From: Nymphaea colorata
Lineage: Eukaryota > Streptophyta > Magnoliopsida > Nymphaeales > Nymphaeaceae
NCBI RefSeq assembly: GCF_008831285.2
Contig: NC_045142.1
Span: 26,673,876-26,737,875, forward strand
DNA length: 64,000 nt
Reading direction: 5' to 3'
The notes beneath the pieces are model-generated. The model ran no database searches, was not told where the DNA came from, and worked only from the letters and a program-made list of their open reading frames with translations. Made by a program: the position numbers and the translations under genes. Of the stretch, positions 1-31,075 are shown in pieces. The stretch's first letter is position 1. Every line of letters starts with the position of its first letter.

Positions 1-3000
1 AGAAATTTGAATCTGTCAAAATTTCAATGTAGAAAGAATCCAATGTGATTCTAGGCTTTTCATGATACGAGTTTATCAAACAACAGCTTTTAATAATCAT
101 TGGATAGATTAAGTTCACCATGAATGCTTTCCGCAGATTTTGTCAGATTGTCGATAGATAATTGTTTTCCAATATCTTAGGTCAAAGTTTGCGCTGGATT
201 CTACAGTTCCTAGTTGCCCTTAGGATTCTCAGTATCCATTAATGACGCTCAGCATCCTTAATGTATCTCTGTGATTTTTGAACATTGGTTGTCACTATAA
301 GTTAAAAACTTGACTATTTTAAATTGTCCTGAACCCAACTCAAAAGAACTGCTTAGAGAATTTTAAAATTTAAAGCTCATAACTGATTATTGTCAGTCCA
401 AGTTATTATTTAGGCAATCTCATGAATAAGGATGTAATTGAGCCTGGATACGATTCTAGGATTTCGATTTTTTTTTTTCCTGGCTTTCTGGTAGTACCAA
501 TTCATCCAGCTATGATTTTTTTAAAGTACTTGTTCAAACTAACCCGTTTAAATCCCTGGAAATTTATGGTATAAAAAGTAAACTATCTTTCACCAGCGTT
601 TGAATTTTAGAACTTGGGTTTTGGACTTTTTCAACTGTTTCAATGAATTTAACGATGCTGCAAAATTATGCTTAATATTTCTCTGTGCCTCCCCTCTTTT
701 CCATGACCATTGTTCTTAAATTTCTCTGCAGTTGGTCGAAGCGGACCTTCACTTAGAAAATACATATTTCACATGCTGATAGCACGAGAAGTATATAGGA
801 AATGGAGCTTTAGAGTTTCAATTCATGTTTTACACGTGAGCCTTTTTTACAGGTCATCCAAAAAGAGAACCCGTGACAAGCATGCATTCCTCATGATCCA
901 AAGACTACAATGGAGGACTGCCTAAAAGCAAAAGTTATTAGTGATAAAAAGCATGAGAGATGGTCTAATCTTTTTAGCATCCATAAATTATATATATATA
1001 TATCATCTTTAAACTTTTAAGCTTTCACAGGTGTCACAGGGCTTTCTGCAACAGATTTTGTGCATGTTCGCTTTCTGCAACAGATTTTGTGCATGAACAT
1101 TTCGCACCAAAGGGTTCGAACAATATTCTTCCTACCACCATTTCTTCTCCTAAACAATATGAATGCCCTTTTAATTTCCCTTTCTCTTCTATGACAATGA
1201 GGGACTCCTATCACATCAAACCAACTAACGTGCTTGATCTGTGAAGTAAACACACGTCGAGCTTCCACCATATACCAACTCTCATACTCGCAATTCAAAG
1301 CCAAGAGATCTGAGACACCTTGATAAAGATCAGATGTGCCCTAAGTTCAAGCTTATGAATCATGTTCAGATGCTCATAACCTAACAACCATTTTAAAGTT
1401 TCCTTCACTGCCATTACAGTAGTATATTTACAGCACCAAGAATCTGCCTCACATGAACAATTTGATCAAATAAGGCAGCAATCAGCTCAGTGCGTCCCGG
1501 CTGCCATTTCTTCATGTAGATGAGAGGCAGCCAACCACCAGTAATCGATCCTTACAACCATTCATCTTTATGCACTAGATTCAATGTGTATCACTAGCTT
1601 TGAGACTACTGCGCAGATTCCATGTCATCTAAAGCAAGGCATCCATCCATGGCGGGTGACTCCTCGACCTAGATGGATGAACTGCAGAAGGAAGATCTTT
1701 GAAGGTTTACTGTTGTGGCCACCACCTCACAACTGAGAAGTCCTTTGACATATTGGAAGCCAACCGTTTTGGCATGCGAGACAAATGTACATGCTGCATC
1801 AGTTACGATGGAGTAAACAGTGGAACAATTAAGACAAAAGTGAATGTCCACTTTACTCTGCCTTGTTTTAAGTTTTAACTAGGGAACCATGTGATCCTGA
1901 TGTACGAACAAGTGTTCAGCTTAACAGCATAGTTTTTTACTGGCAAGAATAAGCGTACTGCAAATTACAGAAAAGAGAAACACAATGTAGCCTCTAGCAG
2001 GCCATATCTTATTGAGAAATAGATCGGGAAATCAGTTCTTAGATCCCCAAAATCATGTTTCTCATATATACTAGTTCAAGGTTGATCTATGCTCATAATT
2101 TGTACTGGGCATCTGCTTCATTTGGATAGAGTAACCTTGAGCTTACGTCCACTAAAAACTTGTACGGAGCAAAACTGATGAACGCTGAAACCGAAGCTTA
2201 ATTTGCTTGCAACTGATCTCAGTTCTACCCACTACTGATCTCAATTCTACCCACTGCCGACCAATCTCAAACCGCATTAATATGAATAAGACATCATAAA
2301 ATTGATAGACTTGATGCACCTTCTGCAGATTGATATCCAATACGAACGTGTTCTAAACGGGCAGAAAGTAAGGAGTTAAGAAAGGTATTGAGGTAAAAAA
2401 AAAAAAACCTAAAGTTCAAGTCCCAACGATACTCCGCGCCCCTGAAATCTTCTGCATTCTCATAAGCACGGTGGTCCAGACTCACCGAGGCTTACTTCCC
2501 ACAGGCAGGTCCACTAAGTAGTCTGGTCCTTGTAGAGTTCCTTGTTATCCAAACTTTTCACGTGAAAAACGTGAAAACAAACAACAAACCAAAGAAGAAA
2601 AGAAATTCCAAATTCAGAGGTGACCAGATAATATCTTGCAGTTGCAGGTAAGGGACAATTTCCCTTCCAGTCCATAACTAGTATACTTTACCAGCTGCAG
2701 TACGCAGAAGAACCTCCATACGGAAATTCCAGTACCTATTCAGGCCCAAATCTTACAAGCTACAAAACAGATAATGAGATAACAACCTGATGTACTAACT
2801 TCCAGATCCTGTTGGCACGAAGGTTAGTGGGATTCCTGTGTCATAAAAACAATTTTGCATGTTTTGTGGCTTCAAAGAAACCGAATGATGGATCTTATTT
2901 TCTCAAAATTGATAGCTTACAAATAAATATGATGTAAATCACCTCAAACCTAGGGATTTTGAGGACCCTCATTAAGAATCTCAATTACAACCATGCTACA

Positions 3001-3380
3001 TCCTTTTCTTTCCTGGACATACAAAAAAAGTTATGAACTATCTGAAAGAATTACATTCTGATATTCTAAATCTATAAGGGATGAATAAGAGGTAAGAATA
3101 TTGAAACCTTGCAGAAGTTGACTATGTTGACATAGCTATGAAAAGCTATGATGGAAAAAGCACTTGACGACATGATTATTCTTTTATATAGCCCCCATAT
3201 AGATTGACCATGAAATGGATCAACGTGTCACCATCTTTCTGCTTTTTTTCAGATTCTTCTTCTCTCCATGATTGTGCTTTGTCAATAACTAAAACTAAAC
3301 CACCACAAGGAAACACAAAGAAATATTAACCTGTTTGATTTCTTCTCCTTGTTTCCTTTTCTACATCTTGGAGAGTTGGT
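1..3380. other. Region without a supported gene
   Basis: Both strands were read and no exon series with continuing phase or recognisable protein was found. Open frames here are 60-95 codons and lack similarity I can name. The segment nearest 3380 is probably the 3' flank and untranslated end of the minus-strand gene that stops at 3381. Two small tandem duplications are present: a 29-bp period near 1041-1097 and a 21-bp period near 2212-2254. An exon belonging to a gene that starts before the window cannot be excluded. Confidence 0.5.
1041..1097. repeat. 29-bp tandem duplication
   Basis: The segment starting gctttctgcaacagatttt at 1041 is repeated at 1070 with almost no change. There are two copies of 29 bp. 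No coding context is seen. Confidence 0.8.
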
Positions 3381-6300
3381 CTAGAGGGAACGCAATTTTC
3401 TCTCAACTTCCTCTAGTGGTTGTCCAACATAAAGCTTGAGTTCTCCCTTCCTCACCACTTTGACATTCATGGAGCCTGACTTGACTTCACCATGGAGCTC
3501 CTAAAAACACAGGTCCCAAGTTAGTTAGTTTAATGTATCTTGGTTCTGGATTAGATAATGCACATCATTAGCTCCCATAAGACTTGAAAATGAAAGAGGA
3601 ATGTTTCCAGACAGATGTGTGTGTGTGACTTTGGGCTTTTTTGTCCATGCTTTTAGCCCAAGATTTTGTGTGGCTGTAAAACAATTTAAACTTCATCTAG
3701 TGTATGTTTGAAGTACGGATGAAATTGAAACTCAATAAATCCAACCATGTAATGGTTGGACAACCACATAAAAGGCACTCAAATTAGAATCAAAGTGCAT
3801 CTCTTAATTCAGGTTTTAGTAAAAACTCAGGAAGGTGAAGGTGTAAAGAAAGAACATAACCAATTAAGCCATAAAAAACCTTTGATAAAAAATCCTCATA
3901 AGATAGTATTGCACTTGGAAATCATGAAAATTTGAAAGAAGTATTGGTTGACAATGAAATCAGAAACTAAAGCCGTTGCCATGACGGCATTACCCAGCAA
4001 AAACAGCTTCAGTCTTTCAGTCAGAAACTAGTAGATTATAGCAAAAATGACCTCTTTGCCACAGACCCTGGACTAACAGCAGACTTGCCTGTAATTTCAA
4101 CCACCATCTCCTCATAGCTACACGACTAAAGAAATCATAGATATATATCCACCTTACTTGGACTATTACATGTTAGCAACCTCTCTAATTTGCCGCTTGA
4201 GTTGGATGTAGGTCAATCATACAATCGCAACCTACTTGTGTTTCTACAAAGAAAGATCCTTATTCTTAGCAAACTTCAGCACAAACTTCACATAACAGTC
4301 AACTAAGTCTTATTACCCAGGAGAGACATCATCCATTGTCTCCTACCAATGAGAAGCATGCATAGCTCCAAGTAATGCAAAATTACTGCACCAATATTAT
4401 AGAACATACCAAAAGCGACACTCACATCATAGCCAAGTGTCTTGCTTAATCAATTGGTATAGGAGAAAAAAGCCAAGTACCTTTACCAACAGAAAAAAGC
4501 AAAATTTGGGAAGGCATAATTCTAATGATGTCATATTATAAGAAGATCCACAACCCAATTGATACAGCAAATTCTTATAATTCAAACAGAATTTCTCAGA
4601 AGTAATACAGCAGTGAGATGTTCCTGGCTATATATTCTGCCAAGCAAGGGTGTTTTGAACTGGTAATATGCAACAACAGTAGACAACCAATTCCCCACTT
4701 TTGTTTGGAAAATATTGGAGAAACATACTATGACTATGAAAAATTTTCACCTTGGCAATATCTAATATCTTAGACTTCAGTTAATGCCACAGTTGTCCAT
4801 CAGAAGTATGTCATCAACTGCTTTATCAGAGCACAGAGTAGAAGACAAAGCATGGCTAACTTTACTTCTCCTTTGAAGATAACCCAGGAACCCAATCGAA
4901 GTTGTCCTGGTAACAAGGATTATATTAGATATCTCGATTTTGAATGGGCCTTTCTTCCTATGCCGAATGGAAGAAAACTTTGAGGAAATCACCTACTTCA
5001 TGGGATCATAATCATTTCATTTTTACAGCATTACATGACTTGGCTTCTGGCTAGCCTGCTGTCCTCTGGAGAGACAAAGGGACTCTTCTTTCCATACTAT
5101 TCCTTGACTCTGCAGTAGGTCTTCTTATTTGTTTCTCGTTTTACTGAATTTTGATTTTCTCATCCCAAAAAAGAAAACAGATAAGTGAACATCTCTATTA
5201 CCTATAGCTGTATCTAATGTAATGCTGATTCCTACTGCAGTAGCGACAGACGAAGACCGCGATTGCACTAACCAAGACTCAGTTTCAGGGCTCTAGGGTG
5301 GTTCCATTGTAAAGTTGTACTATGAGCATAATTTTGCCTCCCTCTAGCTCCTCCCATGCAATGCCAAAGTAACACGTTTGATATATCATAGTACATGATA
5401 GAATTATCCAACCTATACAGTAAACTAAGACATACCTTGATTGATAAAGGAACAACATCAGCATACGCATCTCCCAGGTCTTTGAAAAGGGACTCTAAAA
5501 GAAAACAGAAATTGGTTGCATCACCACGGTCTTGAAATGCAATGATATGAGAACCAGCAGCATCGTTGTCTGCACCATGATGTAGCTTTAAGGAATAAAG
5601 TCCCTTTGCACGTGTATCACCCACTCCTCTATGCAAAAAAATTACCTGAAGCACAAGTTGTATTCATAGTGCTCACTAACTATTCAAACATGAGAAACAA
5701 AACCAACCACAACCAGATTACTTATTCAAGATGGCAGTACACCAAAACAATATTAATATCAGCATGATGAAAAGAAAAACCCACCCCACTGAAAAAAGGG
5801 TTAAAAAACAAATGTATAAGGCTGTTTATTACTTACATGGACATAGGGAAGGCTTAACCACCAAAATTCATTTTCTTTTGATTGATTGTGTTTGGTATCA
5901 TGTAGTTGCGATTTATGTTTATCCTCTTTAGTTTGCAACCTCTGCTGAGAACCATTATTATGCTTAAGCAACGCTGAACTCCCAGATCTTGCGGGCTTTG
6001 CAGTATTTTCCTTCATTGACTGCCCAGACCTTCTATTTTCCACATTGACTTTTTTAGTTTCCACGTCCTTCATCGGACTAGGGTCATGAGTTACCACAGA
6101 AGGCATATAAGCATCATTTATTTTGTTCATACCATTAACTTTCGTGAGATTATCCTGCAAAGATCCTTCAGAATTGTAACTACCTAAACGACCGCTAACA
6201 GCAGTATCTCCGCCGTTTCCAAGCCTCCCAACAGCTTCGTGACATGAAGCACTTGATTCTCTTTCTTCGCTGGATGTAATAAATGGTTCAGTAAAGCTCT

Positions 6301-7677
6301 TATGCTCCACTTGTTTCGCGTCACCTAGACCACAACAAAAACGCAGTTATTCCAGCAAGGTTTATAATTCTCTCGGGTAAAAACACGATAACGATTCCAA
6401 CATATAAAGCAAACACATCGAACAAAGAGAGTAAGCATCACAGGGGTGCCTGAGACATTTATAGATCCATCTTATCAGCTGAACTGTTCAGAGCAATGAA
6501 CTCTGTCTCGTCCCCCCAAATTACAACTAACAATCATACCTTTTCTTCTGCCTAAAGAGGAATTCCTCTCTTTTGTACGTTTATCTGTTTTGCTGTTCAG
6601 CGCAACACCATCTTCAATATGAGCCTTGTTTCCTTTCTTATTAACCCCTCCAGTATTCTGAAATCCTCTGGGTTTCTCTCTGATCACTGGTTCTGCACTT
6701 CCTCCTTTTGGGTTGTCGGAGCCCGATTTCGCCAATTCATCTTTCGCTGGTAAGGGAGACGAGCCTCTGTTGCCAACCACGTTGTTCCTGTTCATTCTTC
6801 TTCGAGGCGCTCCAGCGAAGCGCGCTAAATACGATTTGGGAGGCAATTTCCTCAGACGAGATCGAACTAGCTGAGGCAATTCTCCCAACAGCTCGTCCAC
6901 TTCTCCTTCTATCTGATTTTTCTCAGTTCTAGGACTCGCTGTATCCGTCGCCGAGTCCATAACTGCAGGTGGCACAACTTCCTTATCTTCCTCAGCTGCC
7001 AAGCCGCCAATGACGTCGCCATTGCGCCCCATTTCCAACCTTTCCATCAAGCGAGCTTCCCTAGCCATTGCACGAATTTTAGATATTTTTTCGTCCAAAT
7101 CCTCGTCAGCATTCGCATGTAGCTTACCCAAATTCGATCCAAGACCTTCACTAAAACGACCGCCACCGTTCTGCAACTGCAATCCATTGTTCCCCTTCAT
7201 TTCTCCTCCCCTCAACTTTGAACTTTCGAGATTCTTACTACCCCCAACACCCTTATCCCTCGCTTCTTCATCGGAATGGCCGGCCCCAAGAAACCAAACG
7301 GCACAAATTGTCTGAAAAATGAAGATACCAACCAGCTGCAACGACCAGCGAAGAACGGGAACTCTAGGAAGAGGGTCGGAGACTCCATGGAGGACCTCCG
7401 ACGGAGTAGGAGAATGACCGATACTGAGTTCGATACGACGGTCGTCTGTCGAAACAACGGTTGCAGAATCGTCCAGGGTCGTTCCATCCCACTCTTCTCT
7501 TCTGTGGATGGTCTCCTGGGTTGGAGGAAGCGAGATGGAAAGCGGTTGGCGGGGAGGGCCAAGGGTCTTGAGGAGCTTCTCCCTGAGTCTGTTGGTTCTC
7601 CTCTTGGCGAGCCTCGACGATGGGAATGGTGGGGAGATGGAGCAGCGAGGAGCAACGCCCGCATAGAGGCGCGCCAT
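3381..7677 (-). CDS. EMB1703-like putative chloroplast protein (651 aa, 4 exons)
   Basis: Exons on the minus strand are 7677-6540, 6324-5837, 5645-5436 and 3500-3381; GT/AG sites and phases (1, 0, 0) agree and give 652 codons including TAG at 3383-3381. The start at 7677 opens a basic, Ser/Arg-rich leader like a plastid transit peptide. Residues about 108-133 form one hydrophobic membrane-like segment. The middle is charged and low in complexity, with a helix-like KISKIRAMAREARLMERLE. The conserved part is C-terminal: WWLSLPYV across the exon 2/3 joint, then AFQDRGDATNFCFLLES, and LKLYVGQPLEEVE in the last exon. From memory this tail matches the plant EMBRYO DEFECTIVE 1703 family (Arabidopsis At3g61780, At5g28400), essential chloroplast proteins of unknown biochemistry. 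At 651 aa it looks shorter than the roughly 1000-residue members, so it may be a divergent paralogue. The gene structure is firm and the family name is moderate. Confidence 0.75.
3501..5435 (-). other. Last intron of the EMB1703-like gene
   Basis: This 1.9-kb intron has a GTATGT donor at the 5435 side and a TTTTAG acceptor at the 3501 side. It holds only short open frames and simple sequence, including a short TG run near 3618. I see no inserted coding element. Confidence 0.7.
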
Positions 7678-9448
7678 GGGCCGAAGCAGACGGGAGCGAA
7701 TGCTCCTGCCCGGGAAAGGGCCTATCGCATTGAGAGTCAGAGACTGAACGTTGGTGAGAAACGTTTGTGACGGTCACTTTTAAGGTACTTATCGTGTTAA
7801 CGTGAAAGATCTGTCATTTTCTCTTTGTTCGGATGGGATCGATTGGGTTGGGTTAGCGAGTTGATTTGAATGACTCGTTCGGATTAAGTTATAAATTTTT
7901 ATATTTCATTTTTTTTATAGTCAAATGAAGAAAGTAAGTACGCTTAGAGTTCATGTTTGATCTTTTGATCAACTGAACAACATGTAATATGAATATTTAT
8001 GTATGTTTAAGAAAATTGATGATATTCATAATTTAAAAGACAACAAACTTCAGTATTCAGCAGTGCATGCATGACAAACAATCTAGTTAATGATCCCAAT
8101 TGACCCGATGGACCCTAAAGTTAATAGACATTGGTGTTGTCTCTATATCCAAACATTGAGGTGTTTGATATAATTTTGCAACATTTTCTATAACAAAAAT
8201 ATGATAGTCTTGGAACATGCATTTTAGAACAAAATCAGATCTATTGAGGCGTTTGATTAATGCCTTTGGTAGGTGAGGTGAGAGACGGAGAGATATTTGA
8301 TCATGAATGGGCAGTGATAATGACCTTAGTTAGCCTCTCTATCTTTTTACCCTTTCATGTGATTTTGATTGCTCGAATAAAAATTGCTTTGTAATGGTTG
8401 GAATTGATTAATGTATCAATTTATCAAACATCAAAAAGAGTAATGTTTTTCTACTTTACATCCAAGTAATGCAGTGAACAAAGTCAGTTCATTTGTGGTT
8501 CATATCAAACTTCCTGCAATATCATAATTTGTTGGGCCAAGAAAGAAGGCCAAAACTTTCTCCTCTCTGTGGTACCTTTAGTAATGTCAATGAACACACA
8601 TGACTGCAATAACTTTTGAGTGAGCACAAATAGTATTTTATCATACTGCTTAGAAAATAATTGAAGCTCTCATCCAATCTCTTGTTTTCTTAGGGTGTCG
8701 CCTCATTATGCTTTAGTTTGCACATAAGTGGTCCCTTTTGCAACATAAAAAAAAAGTTGACACTTTGAGTATTCGAAACAGGAATTGACGGCCAACCAAC
8801 CCCTAGCGTGACTATTGCACCGACCTCCTAAAGACATTGCCTCAAAAACTTAATCCTCATTAATGATAAAGGGCATTGGCATTGCCCCCTCGTCCATGGC
8901 TAAGGTGTGCTGGCGGTTGATGCATTGGAAATATGAAGTTGAAAGAAGTTTTCATAAACTTATTTCAATAAACAAAAACAAAATCTTGATTTTCAAAACC
9001 CCTTTGTGTTTGTTGGACTTAGATTTGTGTTATAAGAAATAAATTCCTTAGTTTGATAGGAATGAGAGATGAAAAAAGAGAAAGCGTTGGAGGATTAAGG
9101 AATTATTTGAGAGTTCAATAATTACTTTTTTTTATCCTGGAAATTTGATTCCACCCTTTGAGGTGGAAAAAAAAAATATGGAATGAAATTTCTGAAAACC
9201 AACTCAACTTACTTTTCTCATCTCAAGTTTGATGGGCAAGAATTTTTTTTAAAAAAAATTAAAATTTTATTTTCAGTGCTACAGAAAACATCCTGCCCAT
9301 CAAACAGGAAGTTCAACCTCTCTCTACTAAACACCATGAGTGCCCTAACTTGTTGAATTCATAGTTCCAGTAGATATCACATATAATATTGTGATAACCA
9401 TAGTTTGTTGTCATTTTATTATAATTGGCAAAAAAAATTCTCTCTCTA

Positions 9449-9545
9449 GCTGGTCGGGCAGGGGCGTGTATTAGGCACGTCTCTTATGAATTCCTATTCT
9501 CTTATGACGTTGAGAGTTGGGCTGATGGCTGATAGATTACTCAAA
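9449..9545 (+). repeat. SINE-like repeat, copy 1
   Basis: This starts just after a short TC run with agctggtcgggcaggggcg and includes gttgagagttgggctgatgg. It aligns over its whole length with the copies at 9679 and 30612. The shape recalls a tRNA-derived short element, but the A box is damaged here. Confidence 0.5.
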
Positions 9546-9678
9546 GCATGCCAAGTAGTTTAGTAGAAAATTTTAAGTCTAATTAAGAATAATTTTAAGA
9601 GTCAGTTTCATATGAGTTTTGCATTGTCTCATATCCCACTAAATATCATGGTAGCAATCTTTCTCTCTTTCTCTCTCT

Positions 9679-9775
9679 ATAACTGGTAGGGTAAGAGGCA
9701 CATATTGGACATGTCGATTCTTATGGACACTATTCTCCTAATGACATTGAGAGTTGGACTGAGGACCACTATTCA
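9679..9775 (+). repeat. SINE-like repeat, copy 2
   Basis: This follows a TC run and reads aactggtagggtaagaggc, later attgagagttggactgagg. It is colinear with copy 1 at roughly 70 percent identity by eye. Confidence 0.5.
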
Positions 9776-12173
9776 ATGGTGGAATGTGGAGCATTACTCA
9801 ATGGGTTCGGGACAGGATTTTTTTGGCTCGTGTCCCCCACAAAAGTTACCCCCACTACAAACACATAAAGCAAAACAAAAAACAATAACCACTCACCCAA
9901 GATATTTGTTGTTTTAGATTGCGTTTGATAGCCTCAAATCCAAAATTCGAGAGTTCATAAAAAGATGAATTTTGGAATATGTTCAGTTTAAGTCCATAGT
10001 TACACAAAACGCGTTTTTTCAAAAAAATGGGATAAATTAATTTGCTGTTTAAAATTTTTTAAAAAACACATTTTAAAAGGAAAACGTTTTTAATGCACTT
10101 TAACGTGTCTTTAATACATTTTTAACCAATTTTTTGTGCGTTTTTTGGTTTTTTTTAAGTCAAACTTTTTTTTTTCATTTTTATTTTTATTGGTTGCAAA
10201 TCTATTTATCTTTTGATGTTTGTGTTATTTCTCACTTATTTTATTTTTTCTCATTTTTAGTTTTCTAAATTTTTAAAAAATCATCATTTTTTTTTTTTTC
10301 AAACTTGTCGTATTATACCCGATAAAAACATCACAGTTTAAAACTCCGAGATATTATCTGTGTATGATTTTTCTTTTATGGGAAGGGGGGAGTCTACCTT
10401 AAATCCATGAATTTAAGATCTTAAAGATCTCTTATCACCGAAACAAACACACCATACAAGTTACCCATGAACAACTTTTTTCATGCTTACAAATACCCAA
10501 ATCTATCATGTTTGAATGGCTAAAGGAAATTGATAATGTTATGAAATTCAGTGTTCCTTTACCACATCAATCAAACACAAGACTAAACATCGCAAGAAGG
10601 TCAACGTCATTTTCTTCTTTGTATTTTAAGTTCAACTAGCAAAACAAATATTCATGTGTATGTGTCTTATGCACATCCAAACAATAGACAATAATTATGT
10701 ACATGTTATAACAAACAACGTCAAACAATGAACAGCAGTTACATGTTGTCCTACTCCATCGAAGTGAAAAAAAAAATGACAAACAAAGACTCTTCATCTT
10801 GGAACCATTGCACTTTTTTTTTTTTAAAACAGTACATTAGGACATGTTGTCATAGAGACAACAAATTAAATGACCTTTTATAAGTGCATGAGAGAATAGG
10901 AAAAGCCCATGTCTTGTTCTGTGATAGGGCATCATGGGATGGTTTGTGCCATCAAGCAAACACAACCTCAATAAATTAATACAAAAGTAAATTATCTAGC
11001 TTGTCATAAACCCCACTACCATATAAATGTGTAGGGTATTTTGATTACCTCGAATTTTAGATCCATGGCAATTTAAGATCTTAGGATATTAAGTTCGAGG
11101 ATTTTAAACAAGTGGGTTATAAAATGATCCAACATCTTATACTTGAAAGATGCAAATATTATGTGCTTTGTATTAATGGATCTCAAATCAAATCTCATCC
11201 CCTCTAACTTGAAATCAATGCATTTAAAAGATAGTGGTGACCATAAAGGCGTGTTTGACGGCACTTCAAGTTGGAATTAGAATGAAAACTCAAGTTTTAT
11301 TTTTATTTGATAGTCTAGAGCTTTGATTATAAAATTGAAAATGATGTATTGTCATGACATGTGCCTTAAAGAAAGATGAATAAATTACACATTTCAGAAC
11401 TCGTAATTCTATTCCGAAATTTTGATTCAAGAATGAGACTATAATTTTAAAACCAAAATTCTTTGTTCGATGACGCAATTTTCATTTCCTCAAAAAGGAA
11501 AATTTTAATTATAGAATTATGCAATTCCGGCCTGATCAAACAATCCTAAAAACCATGGTTCTTAAATCTGCTATTTGTTAAAACCATAGCTGAATCATTT
11601 ATTAAACCAAATACAATAAAGAGAGATCCAAAAAGCTGACCGCCATCTAGGCACATCTTTTTAATAACATGGCCCTCCATGATTGATTGGAAGGGTCAAA
11701 TTGCCAGGATCCCATTCCCATCCTTGATATGAGACAAACAAATCATCAGATCAAATGCAAACAGGAAACTTTCAACGTTTTTTCACAGAGGAATTTTCAG
11801 TCCACAACCGATGGAAAAGAAAAACGAAGAAACGGGTCGACCATGTCCAAGCGCACGCCGAAGATTTTTTTATTTTTTTGTTTTTTCACATTTCCACGTC
11901 CGATTCAATCTCGCTCGTCTCATCCGTATTAATTACTTGTAATATTGGATTAGGACTCATCACTGTCATTTTTGAATATCAAATGGTATTCCTTCTTGCT
12001 GCTTACAAATAGCAGCTGACCCTTCGTTGTCTTCCCTTTTTTCCTCCTTTTGCCGTTTCCGGAAGACAAGAAAGAGGAAGAGCGACCGACTTTCGTCCTC
12101 GCACAGAGGAGGAAAGTGGGGGAGAAGGACAGGAGAAAGGGGAGAGAAGGGAACACGATCAGAGAAGGGAGTC

Positions 12174-29890
<17,717 letters not shown>

Positions 29891-30611
29891 GTATCAATTT
29901 GTACAGCCCCAATTTTTTCCCTCTTCCCTCTTCAATATCTTTTTCACCATGTTAAAGCGCCAGAAGAAAGCATTGGTTGCCAAATACATGCCCCTTCTCC
30001 TCTAACTTTTATGTATGAAATTGCTATTTAAATATCAATATAATAGTATAGTAATCACAGTTCCTTCTGCTTAAGCTGTTCCAAGTTGGAGAACAATGGC
30101 TGTCTACAGTTGTCAATTGACATTATGCAACCCTGGTTGAAAATTTGTGCTCTATTAGGTCCTCATCTAATCGGACTCACTACAGGGGCTGATTTTGCTT
30201 TTACCTTAATCACAGTAATTGCTTCTCATGTTGTCTCGCATGAAGCTTATTGTTGTACCTTAGATTTTTGAGTATCTTCGGTTTGATCCTTTTGCTTGGC
30301 AACATGGTAACTAAAATTTTGAATGAATTTGAATAGCAGGAGAGCATGGTTGTACTAGTTTAAATAATATGAGAGAGAGAGAGAGAGAGAGCACCAAAAA
30401 TATGAGCGCCGCCATGGCCTCCAAGGGAGTATAATCTGCAGGGAAATATACAAGAAGATTGTTAAGTGTTTGTATTGTCATAAATGCAGTCACTGTCCAG
30501 TTCTGGTGGGCATCCTTTCTACAAGTTCGTTGCATGGGATATCACGAATGTAAACTGACGTCTCTCTCTCTAGCCTCAAGAGGGCCTCTCTCTCTCTCTA
30601 GCCTCCAAGAG

Positions 30612-30720
30612 GGTGTAGCATAGTTGGTCGGTCCGTGAGAAGGTGTGTTTCGGGCGTGTCCCTTGTTTGATTTCCATTAAAGCTACTCTTTTGATAGGAC
30701 TGAGTTTAGCTGAGGAGTGC
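30612..30720 (+). repeat. SINE-like repeat, copy 3, with tRNA-like A box
   Basis: At 30616-30627 the sequence tagcatagttgg fits the RNA polymerase III A-box consensus. About 40 nt later tgtttgatttcc is a weak B box. The rest aligns with copies at 9449 and 9679. A tRNA-derived SINE is the simplest reading. Confidence 0.5.
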
Positions 30721-30914
30721 TTCAGTAGCTATGGGACGGAACGGAATTGCTAGTTGTCCTCTCCCCATCTCTCACAAACATGAGTTGTATTGGAGAAAAG
30801 AAGCATTAAAAACACGACTACCACGAGAAAAATTTATTTGCCTTTTGTCAGTATCTAACTGGATCCAAGTCCAACAGTGTTTGAAACCTTAATCTGCTTT
30901 CATTTTATGAATGT

Positions 30915-31075
30915 AGATGGTTTGGATTGTTTCTTCAATAAGATGAGATTGAATCCAGTGTAAATGGAAGCAGATGGTTTGGATTGTGTCTTCAATAAGA
31001 TGAGATTGAATCCAGTGTAAATGGAAGCAGATGGTTTGGATTGTTTCTTCAATAAGATGAGATTGAATCCAGTGT
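30915..31075. repeat. 57-bp tandem repeat, about three copies
   Basis: Copies start at 30915, 30972 and 31029 with agatggtttggattg, and each runs to gaatccagtgt. The copies are nearly identical. Because 57 is a multiple of three, open frames run through it, but no gene context supports coding. Confidence 0.9.

Larger units (their letters stand above)
7778..12040. other. Divergent intergenic region
   Basis: This AT-rich spacer lies between two genes transcribed away from each other and holds the promoters of both. No exon series is visible. It contains long T and A runs (9240-9280, 10000-10320), two related SINE-like repeats at 9449-9545 and 9679-9775, and otherwise unremarkable sequence. Confidence 0.6.

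Noticed and set aside
710-925. Possible exon after tttctctgcag at 720-730
   Set aside because: The acceptor looks good, but none of the three frames continues into anything recognisable and no upstream exon is visible; it may belong to a gene starting before the window but cannot be supported.
7276-7770. 164-codon plus-strand frame
   Set aside because: It is antisense to the first exon of the EMB1703-like gene, whose frame continues in phase across three introns; the plus frame has no such support.
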